Part shown: in pieces, positions 1 to 8,991 of the stretch | Position numbering within the stretch: position 1 is the stretch's first letter | How the letters are laid out: the number at the start of each line of letters is the position of its first letter | NCBI GenBank assembly: GCA_023212645.1 | Contig: JALBYC010000012.1 | Location: 1 to 64,000 of the forward strand | Length of the DNA: 64,000 nucleotides | Direction: 5' to 3' | Source: Farysia itapuensis | Lineage: Eukaryota; Basidiomycota; Ustilaginomycetes; Ustilaginales; Ustilaginaceae | Program-made: the position numbers and the translations under genes | Notes under the pieces: generated by a model | Told to the model about the DNA's origin: nothing | Seen by the model: only the letters and a program-made list of their open reading frames with translations | Databases searched by the model: none

Positions 1-633
1 GTTCTGCCTACTACAAAACAGAACAACCTTGCGAACATGCAAGCCACTGAGGCGTTGCGCACTCGTCTTCTCATGCCAGTCAAACGGTCCGAAGTCTGCC
101 CTGACTGCACAGCAAACGCATCTTTGGGCCATGAAGATGTTTGCAAAGCAGCTGACCGACGTTGGATCGAACGACATAATCGGGTCGTCAACGCTTTTGT
201 CAATGCCCTCAAGACCAACGGCGATCTTTGTGTAGAGTCCGAGCCTCTGCTCGATGTTCGGGACCTGGCCGCACGCGAAGCTACTCGGCAACGCGGCGAT
301 TTCACCATTGTGGTGAACAACAAACGTCTGTACTTCGACGTTCAAATTGCCGCCCTCACCAAAGCTTCCGCGAAAGCAACGCCGTTCGAGACCTTGTCGG
401 CAGCAGCAGCCAAGAAGCGGTCTAAGTACGTCCGCCTCCAGGATCAGATGCGCCCTTTGATCTTTTCCGCCGGAGGCATGATGGAAAAGGACACTGCAAA
501 AGAGTACCGCTCTTTGCAGAAGCTTCTCACGCCCTCTGTTTCCAAGCACATGGATCGTACCATTGCTCTTGCTCTCACACAGCATCGAGCCAATGCTGCT
601 TCATCCATTGCGCCCCGTCCCACAATTCTCTGA
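1..633 (+). mobile_element. 3' end of a non-LTR (LINE) retrotransposon polyprotein, R2-like endonuclease domain, partial
   Basis: The reading frame is open from the left window edge to a TGA at 631-633 (210 codons), so the true start and the reverse transcriptase lie outside. Counting from the ATG at 37, a zinc-knuckle-like CPDC..H..C arrangement (C21, C24, H32, C36) precedes RGD-X12-D (D88, D101) and then KKRSKY (K130, Y131). That order, a CCHC-like knuckle, a (R/K)PD-X12-14-(D/E) core and a K/KY motif, is the known C-terminal layout of early-branching LINEs with a restriction-enzyme-like endonuclease (R2/NeSL type). The usual PD is GD here. In an active element this domain would nick the target DNA for target-primed reverse transcription. 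No frame break is visible in this part. Activity of the whole element cannot be judged from the window. It could also be a host-domesticated fragment, but that is less likely. Confidence 0.7.
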
Positions 634-732
634 TTTTTGCTGATTTTTCTAGAATTTCTTCACTACTATAGATCATTTCTCATAGTACCTCGCTAGCCCA
701 CTGACTAGATGTCGAAATGATAAACGCTCGCA

Positions 733-751
733 TCGTTGCCGAAGGCAACGA
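733..751 (+). other. Perfect hairpin in the presumed 3' UTR of the LINE
   Basis: An 8-bp perfect stem (TCGTTGCC / GGCAACGA) closes a GAA triloop, 100 nt after the polyprotein stop. Non-LTR elements with R2-type endonucleases use structured 3' UTR RNA for recognition by their reverse transcriptase, so the position is suggestive. A short GC-rich hairpin could also arise by chance. Confidence 0.35.
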
Positions 752-1106
752 CGCTCGCTTTCCACCCTATGTCATTGCGAACGCTTACTGTGACCACCTG
801 TACTGAGACAAAGACTTGTGAGCAAAGACTGTGATTGAACTGATGACTTACAGTAGAAGAATGCACGGGCGAGGCAGGTGATAGCTGCTGTGTACACTTC
901 TACATTGCTGAAGATATTACTGCATTGCTGAGTATACTTTTTCGGTGGAGTTTGACACTGCGCGCTGAGAATTGACAGCGAGATGCCCCTCATTATGTCA
1001 TGCGTTGCTACGAGCGTGCTGATGCGCGTGCGAATGCTTGACATCGTCAGGTCATGCAGGACGGTGAGAGCAGCTCCGGCTTCCTTTTAGCAGCTTTGGC
1101 TGTTGT

Positions 1107-1175
1107 AGCCACATCGTTGAGCTCGTCTGCTATTGCCACATTGTTAAGTTCGTCTGCTATAGCCACATCGTTGAA
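1107..1175. repeat. Short tandem repeat, 27-bp unit, about 2.6 copies
   Basis: Two consecutive 27-bp units (1107-1133 and 1134-1160) share the pattern GCCACAT-GTT-AG-TCGTCTGCTAT with a few mismatches, and a third partial copy runs to about 1175. It lies in non-coding DNA next to the retroelement. Confidence 0.7.
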
Positions 1176-1235
1176 ATCGCCAAAGTGTTCTCTGCTGCCA
1201 ATGGACGAATTTTACAGCTGGTGGTAGAGAAGCAA

Positions 1236-1292
1236 GTGTGCTCGGAGTTGAAGGGTCCACTTGAAACAGTGTGCGGTGTGCTCGGAGTTGAA
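1236..1292. repeat. Direct repeat of a 17-bp motif spaced 40 bp
   Basis: The 17-mer GTGTGCTCGGAGTTGAA occurs exactly at 1236-1252 and again at 1276-1292. It is not part of any convincing coding sequence. Confidence 0.7.
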
Positions 1293-2583
1293 CGCGAAAT
1301 CTTGCTACTCCACATGTCCGAGTTCCGGAGGTAATGAAAATCAGCGACAGCGTGGCTCAATCGTTCCGTCCTACCTGTGGCCAATCATGCCAAGTTTTAT
1401 AGCAAGTGTCAGCCTGACATGCAGAAAGGTTAGCATACATCCAGCCTAGGCTCTGGCTACTGCATATCTGTTGCTCTCAGCCAACATGCATTCACGTCTG
1501 TCTACAAAGGCCATCCGCCGGAGACACCCGGTCTGCATGAGGTGAGCTTGCTTTGTCGCGACTGTTTCTCCATCGACTCTTATCTCGATTCCACCTCAAG
1601 TATGACTCTGGCAACAGAACCTTCTCTTATCAACCTTTTCGCCTGATGTCTCTGATGTGCGCTGCTGGTATATGCTTTCAGCTTGCTAGCAGCAGTCGCT
1701 CTCACTCGTTCTTGCCTCGCACAGACGCATGTCAGCATGAAGCAATGTTGCTCGCCGTCAATCTATGTGCCAACCTCAGGAGACAGCACAGCGGCACGAG
1801 ACTATAATCAGTGCTCGAGAAACATCTTTGATTCAGATGGTCAATGGTGCCAACATTTGCTACGTGACCAGACACCTTCAGCCTCTCTCGGTGTCGTCAT
1901 GTGGTGGCGAATCTATCGAAAGCGGCTTTGGTGGAATGCCGCGACGTTCACAGTTGCTCAGCCTCCTTGGCAAGTATTCAAGAGTCTGTCTCTCGCTGCA
2001 CCCGAAAGCGATCTACGACAGAAGGTCCAGGAAGCTTGATCGCTTGCCCACAATGCTGTTGCATGTGCTATGTCGCATAGCTTGACACAAGCTAGTGATG
2101 GTGCTCAGCCATATTCGAGTGCGCTTCTGGACTCATCGGCACTCAACACGAGCATATGCTCCGTCATCAGCAGTGGACGCCACATGCTACAATTCCGCTA
2201 GCAGACGGAGACACTTGTCGGGCCTAGCAGTGGATACGAACACTTGCTGCCTCATCACACGTACACCATCGGACGGACAGACGCTGCGCCATCGAAGGGC
2301 ATATGCTGCGTCTAGGATGCAATGGTGACTGCACTCTGGACGCTCCGCTGACAACGCTGGCCACTCTACAGGCTTCCAAGCCCGCCAACTCCCGACCATG
2401 GTTTCAAGCCATCAATCACTAGACTTGGCTCAATCCAGGTAGCCGCATGCTCGCAACATCTCGCACAAGGTCAACGTCATACAACACGATCTTGACAACA
2501 CATTCTGTACGACACAATCTTCGCGGACACAAACTTCACACTATGTCTGCAGCATGCAATCAAAACTTGTTCGCAATCATGAT

Positions 2584-3252
2584 CTATTCGACAGGCGATA
2601 GTGAATAGGGCGAATCAAATTCGTCAAGGTGCTCAGCGAGGAAGGCATAATCCGCTTCCAACTGCTGCTGGCTGTCAAGAACAGAATCTTCTGCTCGATC
2701 TGGGGAGGCATTGTCGTCTGACGAATGCCAATACCAGGGGCGATCCTGCCTTGCCTGTTCTATCAGCTCACTGGTGCTTGGCGACGGCTGACTGGGGGGA
2801 TCGACCACGAAGAAACCCGCTTCGGGGTTGTGACCATCCAGCGACTGCATGTAAACATACTCGAAATGTGTGCCGTGTGGAACGGACGAGAGAGAGTGGA
2901 CCTCTAGAAGGTGCCGCTGCATCCCAGGGACCGAACGGGCGAGGAACGAGCAACGCTCACAGCGATAGCCGTTCAGAATGGCAACATTTTCCAGGGGTGT
3001 AGTGAAATCTGGCGGGACCGGACAGACCGAGTCCTCGATCTGCAATCCTTGCAGCCAGACTGCGTAAAGGGGACATTGCTCTGGTCGAATCCTGTGGGAC
3101 TGGAGCAGGTGTTGATGCAATGCGGTTCTTGTGAACGCAGAACGGCACCATTCGCACACTGCGACCGGCCAGACTGGGTCGAAGACGATGTGTTTTGATA
3201 TGTAGGGAGGCGGGCTCGACAAAGTCTGCGACGAACGCACTTCATCTTGCAT
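2584..3252 (-). CDS. OrsD-like (DUF3505-type) protein with two C2H2-like fingers
   Basis: This 222-codon frame has two finger-like segments. The first, near residues 33-53, reads CEWCRSAF..TALHQHLLQSH. The second, near 97-118, reads CERCSFLAR..GMQRHLLEVH. Between them is a stretch around CPLYAVW and a proline-rich link. That pattern, one N-terminal and one internal CxxC..H..H finger about 65 residues apart, is characteristic of the fungal OrsD/DUF3505 family, which is common in basidiomycete accessory and helicase-linked regions. The C-terminal third is acidic and unstructured. The ATG at 3252 is usable, but codons from 3225 downward also join in phase to upstream minus-strand exons through a 44-nt GT-AG intron (3226-3269), so this may be the last exon of a longer gene. 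Its molecular function is not known. Confidence 0.5.
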   Translation of the reverse strand: MQDEVRSSQTLSSPPPYISKHIVFDPVWPVAVCEWCRSAFTRTALHQHLLQSHRIRPEQCPLYAVWLQGLQIEDSVCPVPPDFTTPLENVAILNGYRCERCSFLARSVPGMQRHLLEVHSLSSVPHGTHFEYVYMQSLDGHNPEAGFFVVDPPSQPSPSTSELIEQARQDRPWYWHSSDDNASPDRAEDSVLDSQQQLEADYAFLAEHLDEFDSPYSLSPVE

Positions 3253-3269
3253 TGTTCGTGGCCACGTAC

Positions 3270-3809
3270 AAAAGAGAGAATCTCAAAGGTCGCACGATAG
3301 TTGAAGCATGCCAGCTCGATTAGATCAGGGTATACTAGACTATACGTGCGCGACGTGTCGCTGAGGGTCTTGCCAAAGTTGAGCCACCTGCTCGCAAATC
3401 ATTGCACGGTAAGGCCCGAGCAGCCATACCTTGGTTCGATTAACGACGAATGCGAGATGCACCCTGTCGCTGAGATCTTCAATGAAGAGCGGCCTGCTGG
3501 CGACCGGAACGATGTGCTGTGACTACGTCAGTATCTGATTGGCAACAAGCAAAACCTCGACTGGAAACTTACCACCGTCTTTTCTGGATCCAAATCTTCG
3601 TACGCGATGTAGATCCTCCATAGCGAGCCTACGCTAGCAAGCAGAACGATGCAGTGCTGATGACCAATTCCGCTGAGGCTTGAGAGCTCGGCCAGCAGGT
3701 CCAGTGCTCTAGCCGCATCGACGGCTAACTAGTTTTCGGCCCAGTCGAGGAGGCCTTTGCTTGATTTGGCTTCATGAATGACGGCTGGATATATGCTGGC
3801 GCTGGCGAA
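3270..3809 (-). pseudogene. Multi-exon minus-strand gene remnant with E-x-K nuclease-like motif and in-frame TAG
   Basis: Three protein-like segments can be read. Segment one (3809-3573) contains PAVIHEAKSS, then GLLDWAEN, a TAG at 3731-3729, and LAVDAARALDLLAELSSL continuing to WRIYIAYEDLDPEKTV. Segment two (3516-3430) and segment three (3368-3270) follow after GT-AG introns of 56 nt (3517-3572) and 61 nt (3369-3429). The second intron has a CTCAAC branch-like site near its 3' end. All junctions are phase 0. The TAG sits where a CAG (Gln) would give an uninterrupted protein, so a nonsense mutation is likely. The HEAK motif resembles the E-x-K core of PD-(D/E)XK nucleases, which is an inference only. 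The 5' end is unclear: a further candidate exon around 3840-3960 (…RAISCLMSGLAVAG…) does not join in phase. The locus may continue into the OrsD-like frame downstream. Confidence 0.45.
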
Positions 3810-4116
3810 TCAGGTCTGTACCTCAGAAGGCAGCCTGAGCAACCTTACGTACTTGGTAACAGAGATCATGAGCTGTACCAGCGACCGCTAGCCCCGACAT
3901 CAGGCAAGATATCGCTCGAGTCTGCGTTTCTCCTCGAGCCCAGCGTCGTAGCGTTGTGTTGACTCGGTCACGTCCGAGTGGTGCCGATACGCAGACAATG
4001 ACTTTAGTCTGCCATCTCGCTGGTACAGGGCACGAAATTCGACCTTTGGAAGACAGGAGCTCAGAGGGCGATGCAGAAGGCGATTGCTGGACGAGAGAAG
4101 GAAAGGAAGAAATCAA

Positions 4117-4751
4117 ACTTATCCGCTATATAAAGCCTGTATGGGCTCGTGCTACGAGTTTTGAGTTCAAGGTGCGCTCTTCAGTCACTTCCACCTTGCG
4201 CGTATTCATCCCACGATCATGCGGAAAGACTCCACTGCATCAGAAGACGGAACATTCTGAGCCGCTGCTGGAAGCTTAATCTTGCTTCTCATCTTGACAG
4301 AGAAGCAGAGTCAGGCTGTTTTCTCATTCATCCTGCGCTGCGTAGTCAAATGCCTCTCTAGAAGAGATTACACTTCTGGCCCTACCCGACCTACCAAGGT
4401 TGGAACCCAGATATTGTGCAACCGTTGTGAGTGGTATGACGGTAGACTAGAACTGTTGTAGTCAAGGACATACGTAATGAGGTTGGAAGCTGTGATCCGT
4501 GCTTTCGAGTGTGCTTGAATTCACCTACTTCATCGCAGGCTTCGATACGAAGCCCTGGGCCAAATGCACATGCCCGACTCGGCGAGCATCACACAACCGC
4601 TCTACCAGCTCATCGGCTGCTCTTACAACTGTGATTCCGACTTGGTGCAATGGGTACTCCAAGGGGAAAGTCGTTCCGGACACGACCAGAAGAATTCTGC
4701 GCTGCGGCATAACTAGTATTGCCCAAGCAGATGACTGCATCGGTGCAGATA
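4117..4751. other. Intergenic, no gene recognised
   Basis: This stretch lies between the decayed nuclease-like locus and the stop of the GFA-type gene. A TATATAAA-like stretch occurs on the + strand near 4128-4136, but no convincing + strand coding region follows. The short open frames here have no family resemblance. Confidence 0.4.
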
Positions 4752-5327
4752 CTAGAGACTGGGCGATGGCTTGAGCTCACCGGTCTGAACCTGCTTGGCG
4801 CTCGAGACACCAGAGAACCAGTTGACTCTGTCTTTGACAAAGATCTCGACTCTGGGCTTCAGCTTGCTCTCGTGCAGATGAAAGTCATCAACCGTTCCAA
4901 TTCTGAGAATGCTCTGGCCGGGGAAACGCTCTCCGACACGGTACATGAGCGTACCGCAAACCGAGCAAAAGTGATTCGCCATCCACTTGCCGGTAGCGAT
5001 CGACTTGTTCTGCTTGAAGACAGTCAGCTTGTCTTTGCCACGAACGTGCTCCAGATACTGATCATCGACGATGAAGTTGGACGCAAACATCGAAGCGGTA
5101 ATCTTGCGACAGTCGGAGCAATTGCAGACAAAGGTATCTACGAGTCCGGGCTTGACCGTTGGCTGAAGTAGAAGCAAGTCAGTCACTTATCTCCGCATCG
5201 TCGCTGGCGTCAGACTCACAAAAGCTAGTTGCACTGTTCCACAGAAGCAGGTTGCTGTTGCTCGATCGTCTTTGGACCATCCATCTTGAGCGCAGCCAGC
5301 AAGGGGGAAGTTTGAGGAGTCTGACAT
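4752..5327 (-). CDS. GFA/CENP-V-fold zinc protein, two exons
   Basis: Exon 1 runs 5327-5220 (36 codons, MSDSSNFPLAG…) and ends in TCFCGTVQLAF. A 57-nt intron (5163-5219, GTGAGT…CTTCAG, with a CTGAC branch site) joins in phase 0 to exon 2 (5162-4752). The product is 172 residues. It shows the family's zinc ligands in order: C27-x-C29, CNCSDC at 49-54, and HFCSVCG with C102 and C105. The GFA family includes glutathione-dependent formaldehyde-activating enzymes, but most fungal members have no tested activity, so the substrate is unknown. Without exon 1 the conserved first CxC would be missing, which supports the splice model. The length is normal for the family. The last dozen residues are not conserved-looking, so a missed 3' splice is possible. 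Confidence 0.85.
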
Positions 5328-5520
5328 TAGGGAAGCAAAGGGAGCAAAGAAGGCAAGGAAAGCAAAGGTTACCGATCAAGCCGTGGTAGATGTAGACAAC
5401 TCTTCTTATAGCTTCAGATTGTGCACACGGCAATCTATTTTTTAACTCCAACGCGGAGATAAATTGCGGGGATACATTGCCTCCTGTCAGTGTCGTGTGC
5501 GTGCTCTAACGGACATGAAG

Positions 5521-8500
5521 CTAGTCGAAGAGTTCCAGAGCGTGGTCGATAAAGTACTCGATGGTCATAGCCTTGCCGCCCATGTGGGCAAACTCTTGCG
5601 TTGGATCGCTCGAGCGCATCAACGTTGGCCCGAATACAACGCCGAGGTTGCGTGCATTCATACGATTCTCCGCGCTGCTCTCCTGCACTCGGTGCAAATG
5701 CATGATGAGTTCCCTGAGTGTGTGATAGTGTTGCCGTGGGAGCATCGAGACCAGCTTGATCATGTGGTTCGCTTTGGCTGCTGGCTCTTGTTTCGACTCG
5801 ACGGCATTGATGAACTCATCATACAGATCAAATGTCAGCAGCGGGATGGGCAACTCTCGGAAGTAGTTCTTGAGTGTGCTAGTGACCGCGGATACATCAT
5901 TGAAACGATCAGAGTCCTGCAAGTCAAAGGCACTGCCCCGGTCGAACAGCTGCATAATGACCTTTAGCTGTGAAGTACCGCCCGACTTGCGGTAAATTCC
6001 TTCATAGTCCATGCCAGAAGCTTCGACAGCCTCGATGCATCTCTCGACAATGACAGGCACATCACGGCTCTCGTGTTTGGCCTGTTCCACAAGATCTCTG
6101 CCGAACATGGAAGGACCCGATGATTCGGCCAAAGCCTCGTCCGGACGGGCATATGGCTGATTGCACGACAAAGGCAGGTTCTGCAAACATTTAGAGTGAC
6201 AGACTTGCGTACACAGGGCACAACGAACCTCGGACTGGCCCCACATGTTCTTTTGACAGGCCAGGCACCGCGTCGGTCGCAAGACATTGTACGGCTGAAA
6301 CAAGTGCTCGCGAACGACAATGTCGTGCGAAGCGGCTCGAGCTAGTCCATTGCTTGTGCCAACGGCACTGGGCTTGGCTGGGACGGGAGGCTGGTTGGCG
6401 GACACGTAAGTCGGCCTCGAAACATCGAGCTTGGGCTTCATCCACTTGAACATTTTGACGACGGGCGCCGGCTCGATCTTCTCTGGCTTGGCCACCCGCT
6501 GAACTGCGACGCTGTCGACAGAAGCAGATTCCAGCCCTAAGCCGCCTACATCATGAGACAGTGAAGGTCTTCCTACCGAAGCATATCGAGCATGTCCAGC
6601 AACTCCCTGCTGTGGTGGAAGATCCTTGTTGAGGCGTGGCAGAGTCGGCAACTGCTCCCGAGACTGAACGACAACGTTCAAATTGTGCTTCAGCTGGGTA
6701 AGCATAGCATTGAGATCGTCATTCTTGGTGCTGAGGATAAGAGCCTCGTCTACGAGAAGCTCTTTTGACTGCTTCAGCTCTTCAATTTCGATCAAGAGCG
6801 AGTCACGTTCAAGAGCAAGATCGTCAATCTCCTGTCTGTAGCGTTCTTTAACGGCGTCGAGTCTGGTCGCTAGGCTATCAATGACGCCTGTGTCTGACGA
6901 TGGAGCGGATGGAGATAAAGGCGCACTGTCCTGGTGCGACCGCAGCTCGGCCACCTCGGCAACAGTCATGTCTCGCTCAACAGTCAGCTTGGCCAGATCA
7001 CGCTCCATGCCCCGAAGCGACGACTTGACGTCTCTGGACCGCGTCTCCAGCTGCTCCTTTTCTCTTTCTGCATGATTGATGCTTGCGAGCTTCATGGCTT
7101 GATCGGCGAGCTGCTGCTTCAATTTGACCATTTCTGTTTCTGCTTCATGCCTAGCGTCCACCTCTTGCTTAAATTCCTTGCTTGCGAGCGAGAAGCCTTG
7201 CGCGGCTTGCTGACTCGCACGTCGCATTCTGTCGTATTTGAACTGCAAAGCTTCCATACGCTGCCGCGTTTGGTCAAGATCGCGAAGAATCTCTTCGACC
7301 AGGGAGAGGTTCATGCTGACGTGGCCGTTCTTTGCTGCTTGCATCGAGGCTCTCATCTTGCTCGAAAGAGATTGCAGCGAACGCACAGTGTTTCTGCGCT
7401 CATCGGGCTGCGGTTTGGGTGCTACATCTGGGGCGGTGTTGTCTGGCCCAAGATCATGAGGCACACTGGCAGCTGCAGGGCTTGGAGGATGTGGGCTCGC
7501 AGGACTTGCTAGCGCAGGACTAGCAGGCATAGGACTCGTTGGCAAAGAGCTGGAAGGCCGAGGACTTGTCGGCAACGGGCTTGTCGGAAAAGGACTCGTC
7601 GGCAACGGACTTGCTGGCATAGAAGTGTCAGGAGTCGGAAATGCTGTTGTTTCCTTGCTGGACTGCAGCTCGTCGACACGAAGCTCGTCACTCGACCCGG
7701 AATGACCAAAGGACTCCATCAAGTTGAGAATGTCTGGGTCGTAGAATGAGTAGGCCTTCGACAGTCTGGACGACGAAGAGGGCGTCAGATGATTGCGTCG
7801 AATGCTAGCGCTTCTGTTGGCGTCAACAGAAGGACGAAGCGAGGTCGCTGATTCTGATCTCTGAGCGCGTTGCTGCATGGCTTGCGCGTCTTGACTTGCG
7901 TCGGAGCCCAAAGAGAATTGGCTGACGCTCAGGCCTGTGAGAATCTTGCGGGGCATTGAACCGGCGGACTCGGGTAGCTGTTCAAAGGTCATAGACGACT
8001 CGGACCGCGGACTGACAGGGAACGCGGAACGAGAGTCTGTAGAAGCGCTGAACGTGGCCTTATGCGGGGACGGCGTGAGAGAAGGCGAATTGTACTCCTT
8101 CGGCGTTGACTGATTGTCCTCCCTTGCGGCCGACCTGACAGAAGATGCAGATGTCCGAGACTCGAAGGGAGGTCTGCGCAACGGAGCGGTCGTCTTCACA
8201 CGGTCCTCACGGCTAGGCGGGGGTGGTGCGTTCATAGGCCTCTTGCTTGCAGATGAACCTGGCCGAGGCGTTGGAGTTTCGGCGCTGGCAGACCATGGCA
8301 ACAAGCTTGCTGCTTGTTCACTGCTGGCCAGCGTGGTATCGTGCGATGTGCTACTGGTGTCCTTTGAGGGTACGGATGGCGGCACATCGCTGCTGGAACG
8401 CAGTCCCACCTCGGTGGTAGGACTCAGGGAATGCGGTGAAGATGGTTTTGGCTCTGGCGCCATAGCGTCTTGAAGCTGCTTCTCCCTTCTTGCTCTGTTA

Positions 8501-8991
8501 CGTTTCTGTTCGGCATGCCGACGGCTCCGCGCAACACGTTCGTTGTGACACTTCATGCAGTAAATGCCATGGCTGGTTTTGGCAAAGACGAGGTCGACGA
8601 TTTTGCTGTTACAGGATCTGCAGGTGAAGCAGGCTGCGTGGTATGATTCGTTTCCCGTCATGAGAGCTTCCTCGGTAATGGGGAGTCCACATATGTTGCA
8701 CGAATAGTTGCATTCACCACAGATGGGATGACCATCGGAGAGTAAGAGTGTGTCGCCTCGATCGGCGCTGACCTGTCTATTGCATTCCGCGCAGCGGAAG
8801 CAATCGACGTGCCAAAGCTTAGCGGCAAATTGGATGACGCCTTTTTCTACGCTGTCTTCATCGATGCGTCGGCTACAACCGCCACAATAGGCCTCGGGAA
8901 GTTGACTGTCTAGTTCGTGAGACTGAACGGCGTCCAGCACCGCTTGAAAAGGGTCGCGACTTGCGTCCGTGTCGTCTATCAGGGCTGACAT
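5521..8991 (-). CDS. LIM-LIM-C1-RhoGAP protein (Rga-type Rho/Cdc42 GTPase-activating protein)
   Basis: The protein is 1156 residues from the ATG at 8991; the open frame upstream begins only with a TTG. Two LIM zinc-finger domains lie at about 36-94 and 98-148. They are followed by a long Ser/Pro-rich region with a PTSP-type repeat (about 455-500) and a long coiled coil (about 530-790). A C1-like zinc domain is at 896-944 (HLFQPYN…C..C…C..C…H..C…C) and a RhoGAP domain runs from about 962 to the C-terminus. The GIYRKSG motif supplies the arginine finger at about R1001. Fungal proteins of this build stimulate GTP hydrolysis by Cdc42 or Rho1/Rac at sites of polar growth. The C1 domain suggests membrane lipid contact. 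Which GTPase is the target cannot be told from sequence. Confidence 0.93.
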   Translation of the reverse strand: MSALIDDTDASRDPFQAVLDAVQSHELDSQLPEAYCGGCSRRIDEDSVEKGVIQFAAKLWHVDCFRCAECNRQVSADRGDTLLLSDGHPICGECNYSCNICGLPITEEALMTGNESYHAACFTCRSCNSKIVDLVFAKTSHGIYCMKCHNERVARSRRHAEQKRNRARREKQLQDAMAPEPKPSSPHSLSPTTEVGLRSSSDVPPSVPSKDTSSTSHDTTLASSEQAASLLPWSASAETPTPRPGSSASKRPMNAPPPPSREDRVKTTAPLRRPPFESRTSASSVRSAAREDNQSTPKEYNSPSLTPSPHKATFSASTDSRSAFPVSPRSESSMTFEQLPESAGSMPRKILTGLSVSQFSLGSDASQDAQAMQQRAQRSESATSLRPSVDANRSASIRRNHLTPSSSSRLSKAYSFYDPDILNLMESFGHSGSSDELRVDELQSSKETTAFPTPDTSMPASPLPTSPFPTSPLPTSPRPSSSLPTSPMPASPALASPASPHPPSPAAASVPHDLGPDNTAPDVAPKPQPDERRNTVRSLQSLSSKMRASMQAAKNGHVSMNLSLVEEILRDLDQTRQRMEALQFKYDRMRRASQQAAQGFSLASKEFKQEVDARHEAETEMVKLKQQLADQAMKLASINHAEREKEQLETRSRDVKSSLRGMERDLAKLTVERDMTVAEVAELRSHQDSAPLSPSAPSSDTGVIDSLATRLDAVKERYRQEIDDLALERDSLLIEIEELKQSKELLVDEALILSTKNDDLNAMLTQLKHNLNVVVQSREQLPTLPRLNKDLPPQQGVAGHARYASVGRPSLSHDVGGLGLESASVDSVAVQRVAKPEKIEPAPVVKMFKWMKPKLDVSRPTYVSANQPPVPAKPSAVGTSNGLARAASHDIVVREHLFQPYNVLRPTRCLACQKNMWGQSEVRCALCTQVCHSKCLQNLPLSCNQPYARPDEALAESSGPSMFGRDLVEQAKHESRDVPVIVERCIEAVEASGMDYEGIYRKSGGTSQLKVIMQLFDRGSAFDLQDSDRFNDVSAVTSTLKNYFRELPIPLLTFDLYDEFINAVESKQEPAAKANHMIKLVSMLPRQHYHTLRELIMHLHRVQESSAENRMNARNLGVVFGPTLMRSSDPTQEFAHMGGKAMTIEYFIDHALELFD
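7495..7625. repeat. 15-bp minisatellite inside the RhoGAP gene
   Basis: Imperfect 15-bp units such as GGACTTGTCGGCAAC recur in tandem and encode an xPTSP pentapeptide on the minus strand. The repeat keeps the reading frame, and copy-number change would lengthen or shorten the disordered linker without a frameshift. Confidence 0.75.

Larger units (their letters stand above)
634..2583. other. Non-coding, partly repetitive region downstream of the retroelement
   Basis: No open frame of more than about 120 codons and no recognisable protein motif appears on either strand. The first part is probably the 3' UTR of the retroelement, including a hairpin near 733-751, but no poly(A) tail or obvious target-site duplication is visible. 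Two short direct-repeat patches lie at 1107-1175 and 1236-1292. The remainder (about 1300-2580) looks like unconstrained or decayed sequence. I saw no tRNA-like A/B boxes and no TTAGGG telomere repeats. Confidence 0.5.

Noticed and set aside
1553..2399. Several 60-118 codon frames on both strands
   Set aside because: They overlap each other in different frames, show no family pattern, and have codon composition like non-coding DNA.
2973..3245. 90-codon minus-strand frame overlapping the OrsD-like ORF
   Set aside because: The same strand in another frame shows paired CxxC..H..H fingers, while this one is Arg/Ser-rich without a pattern.
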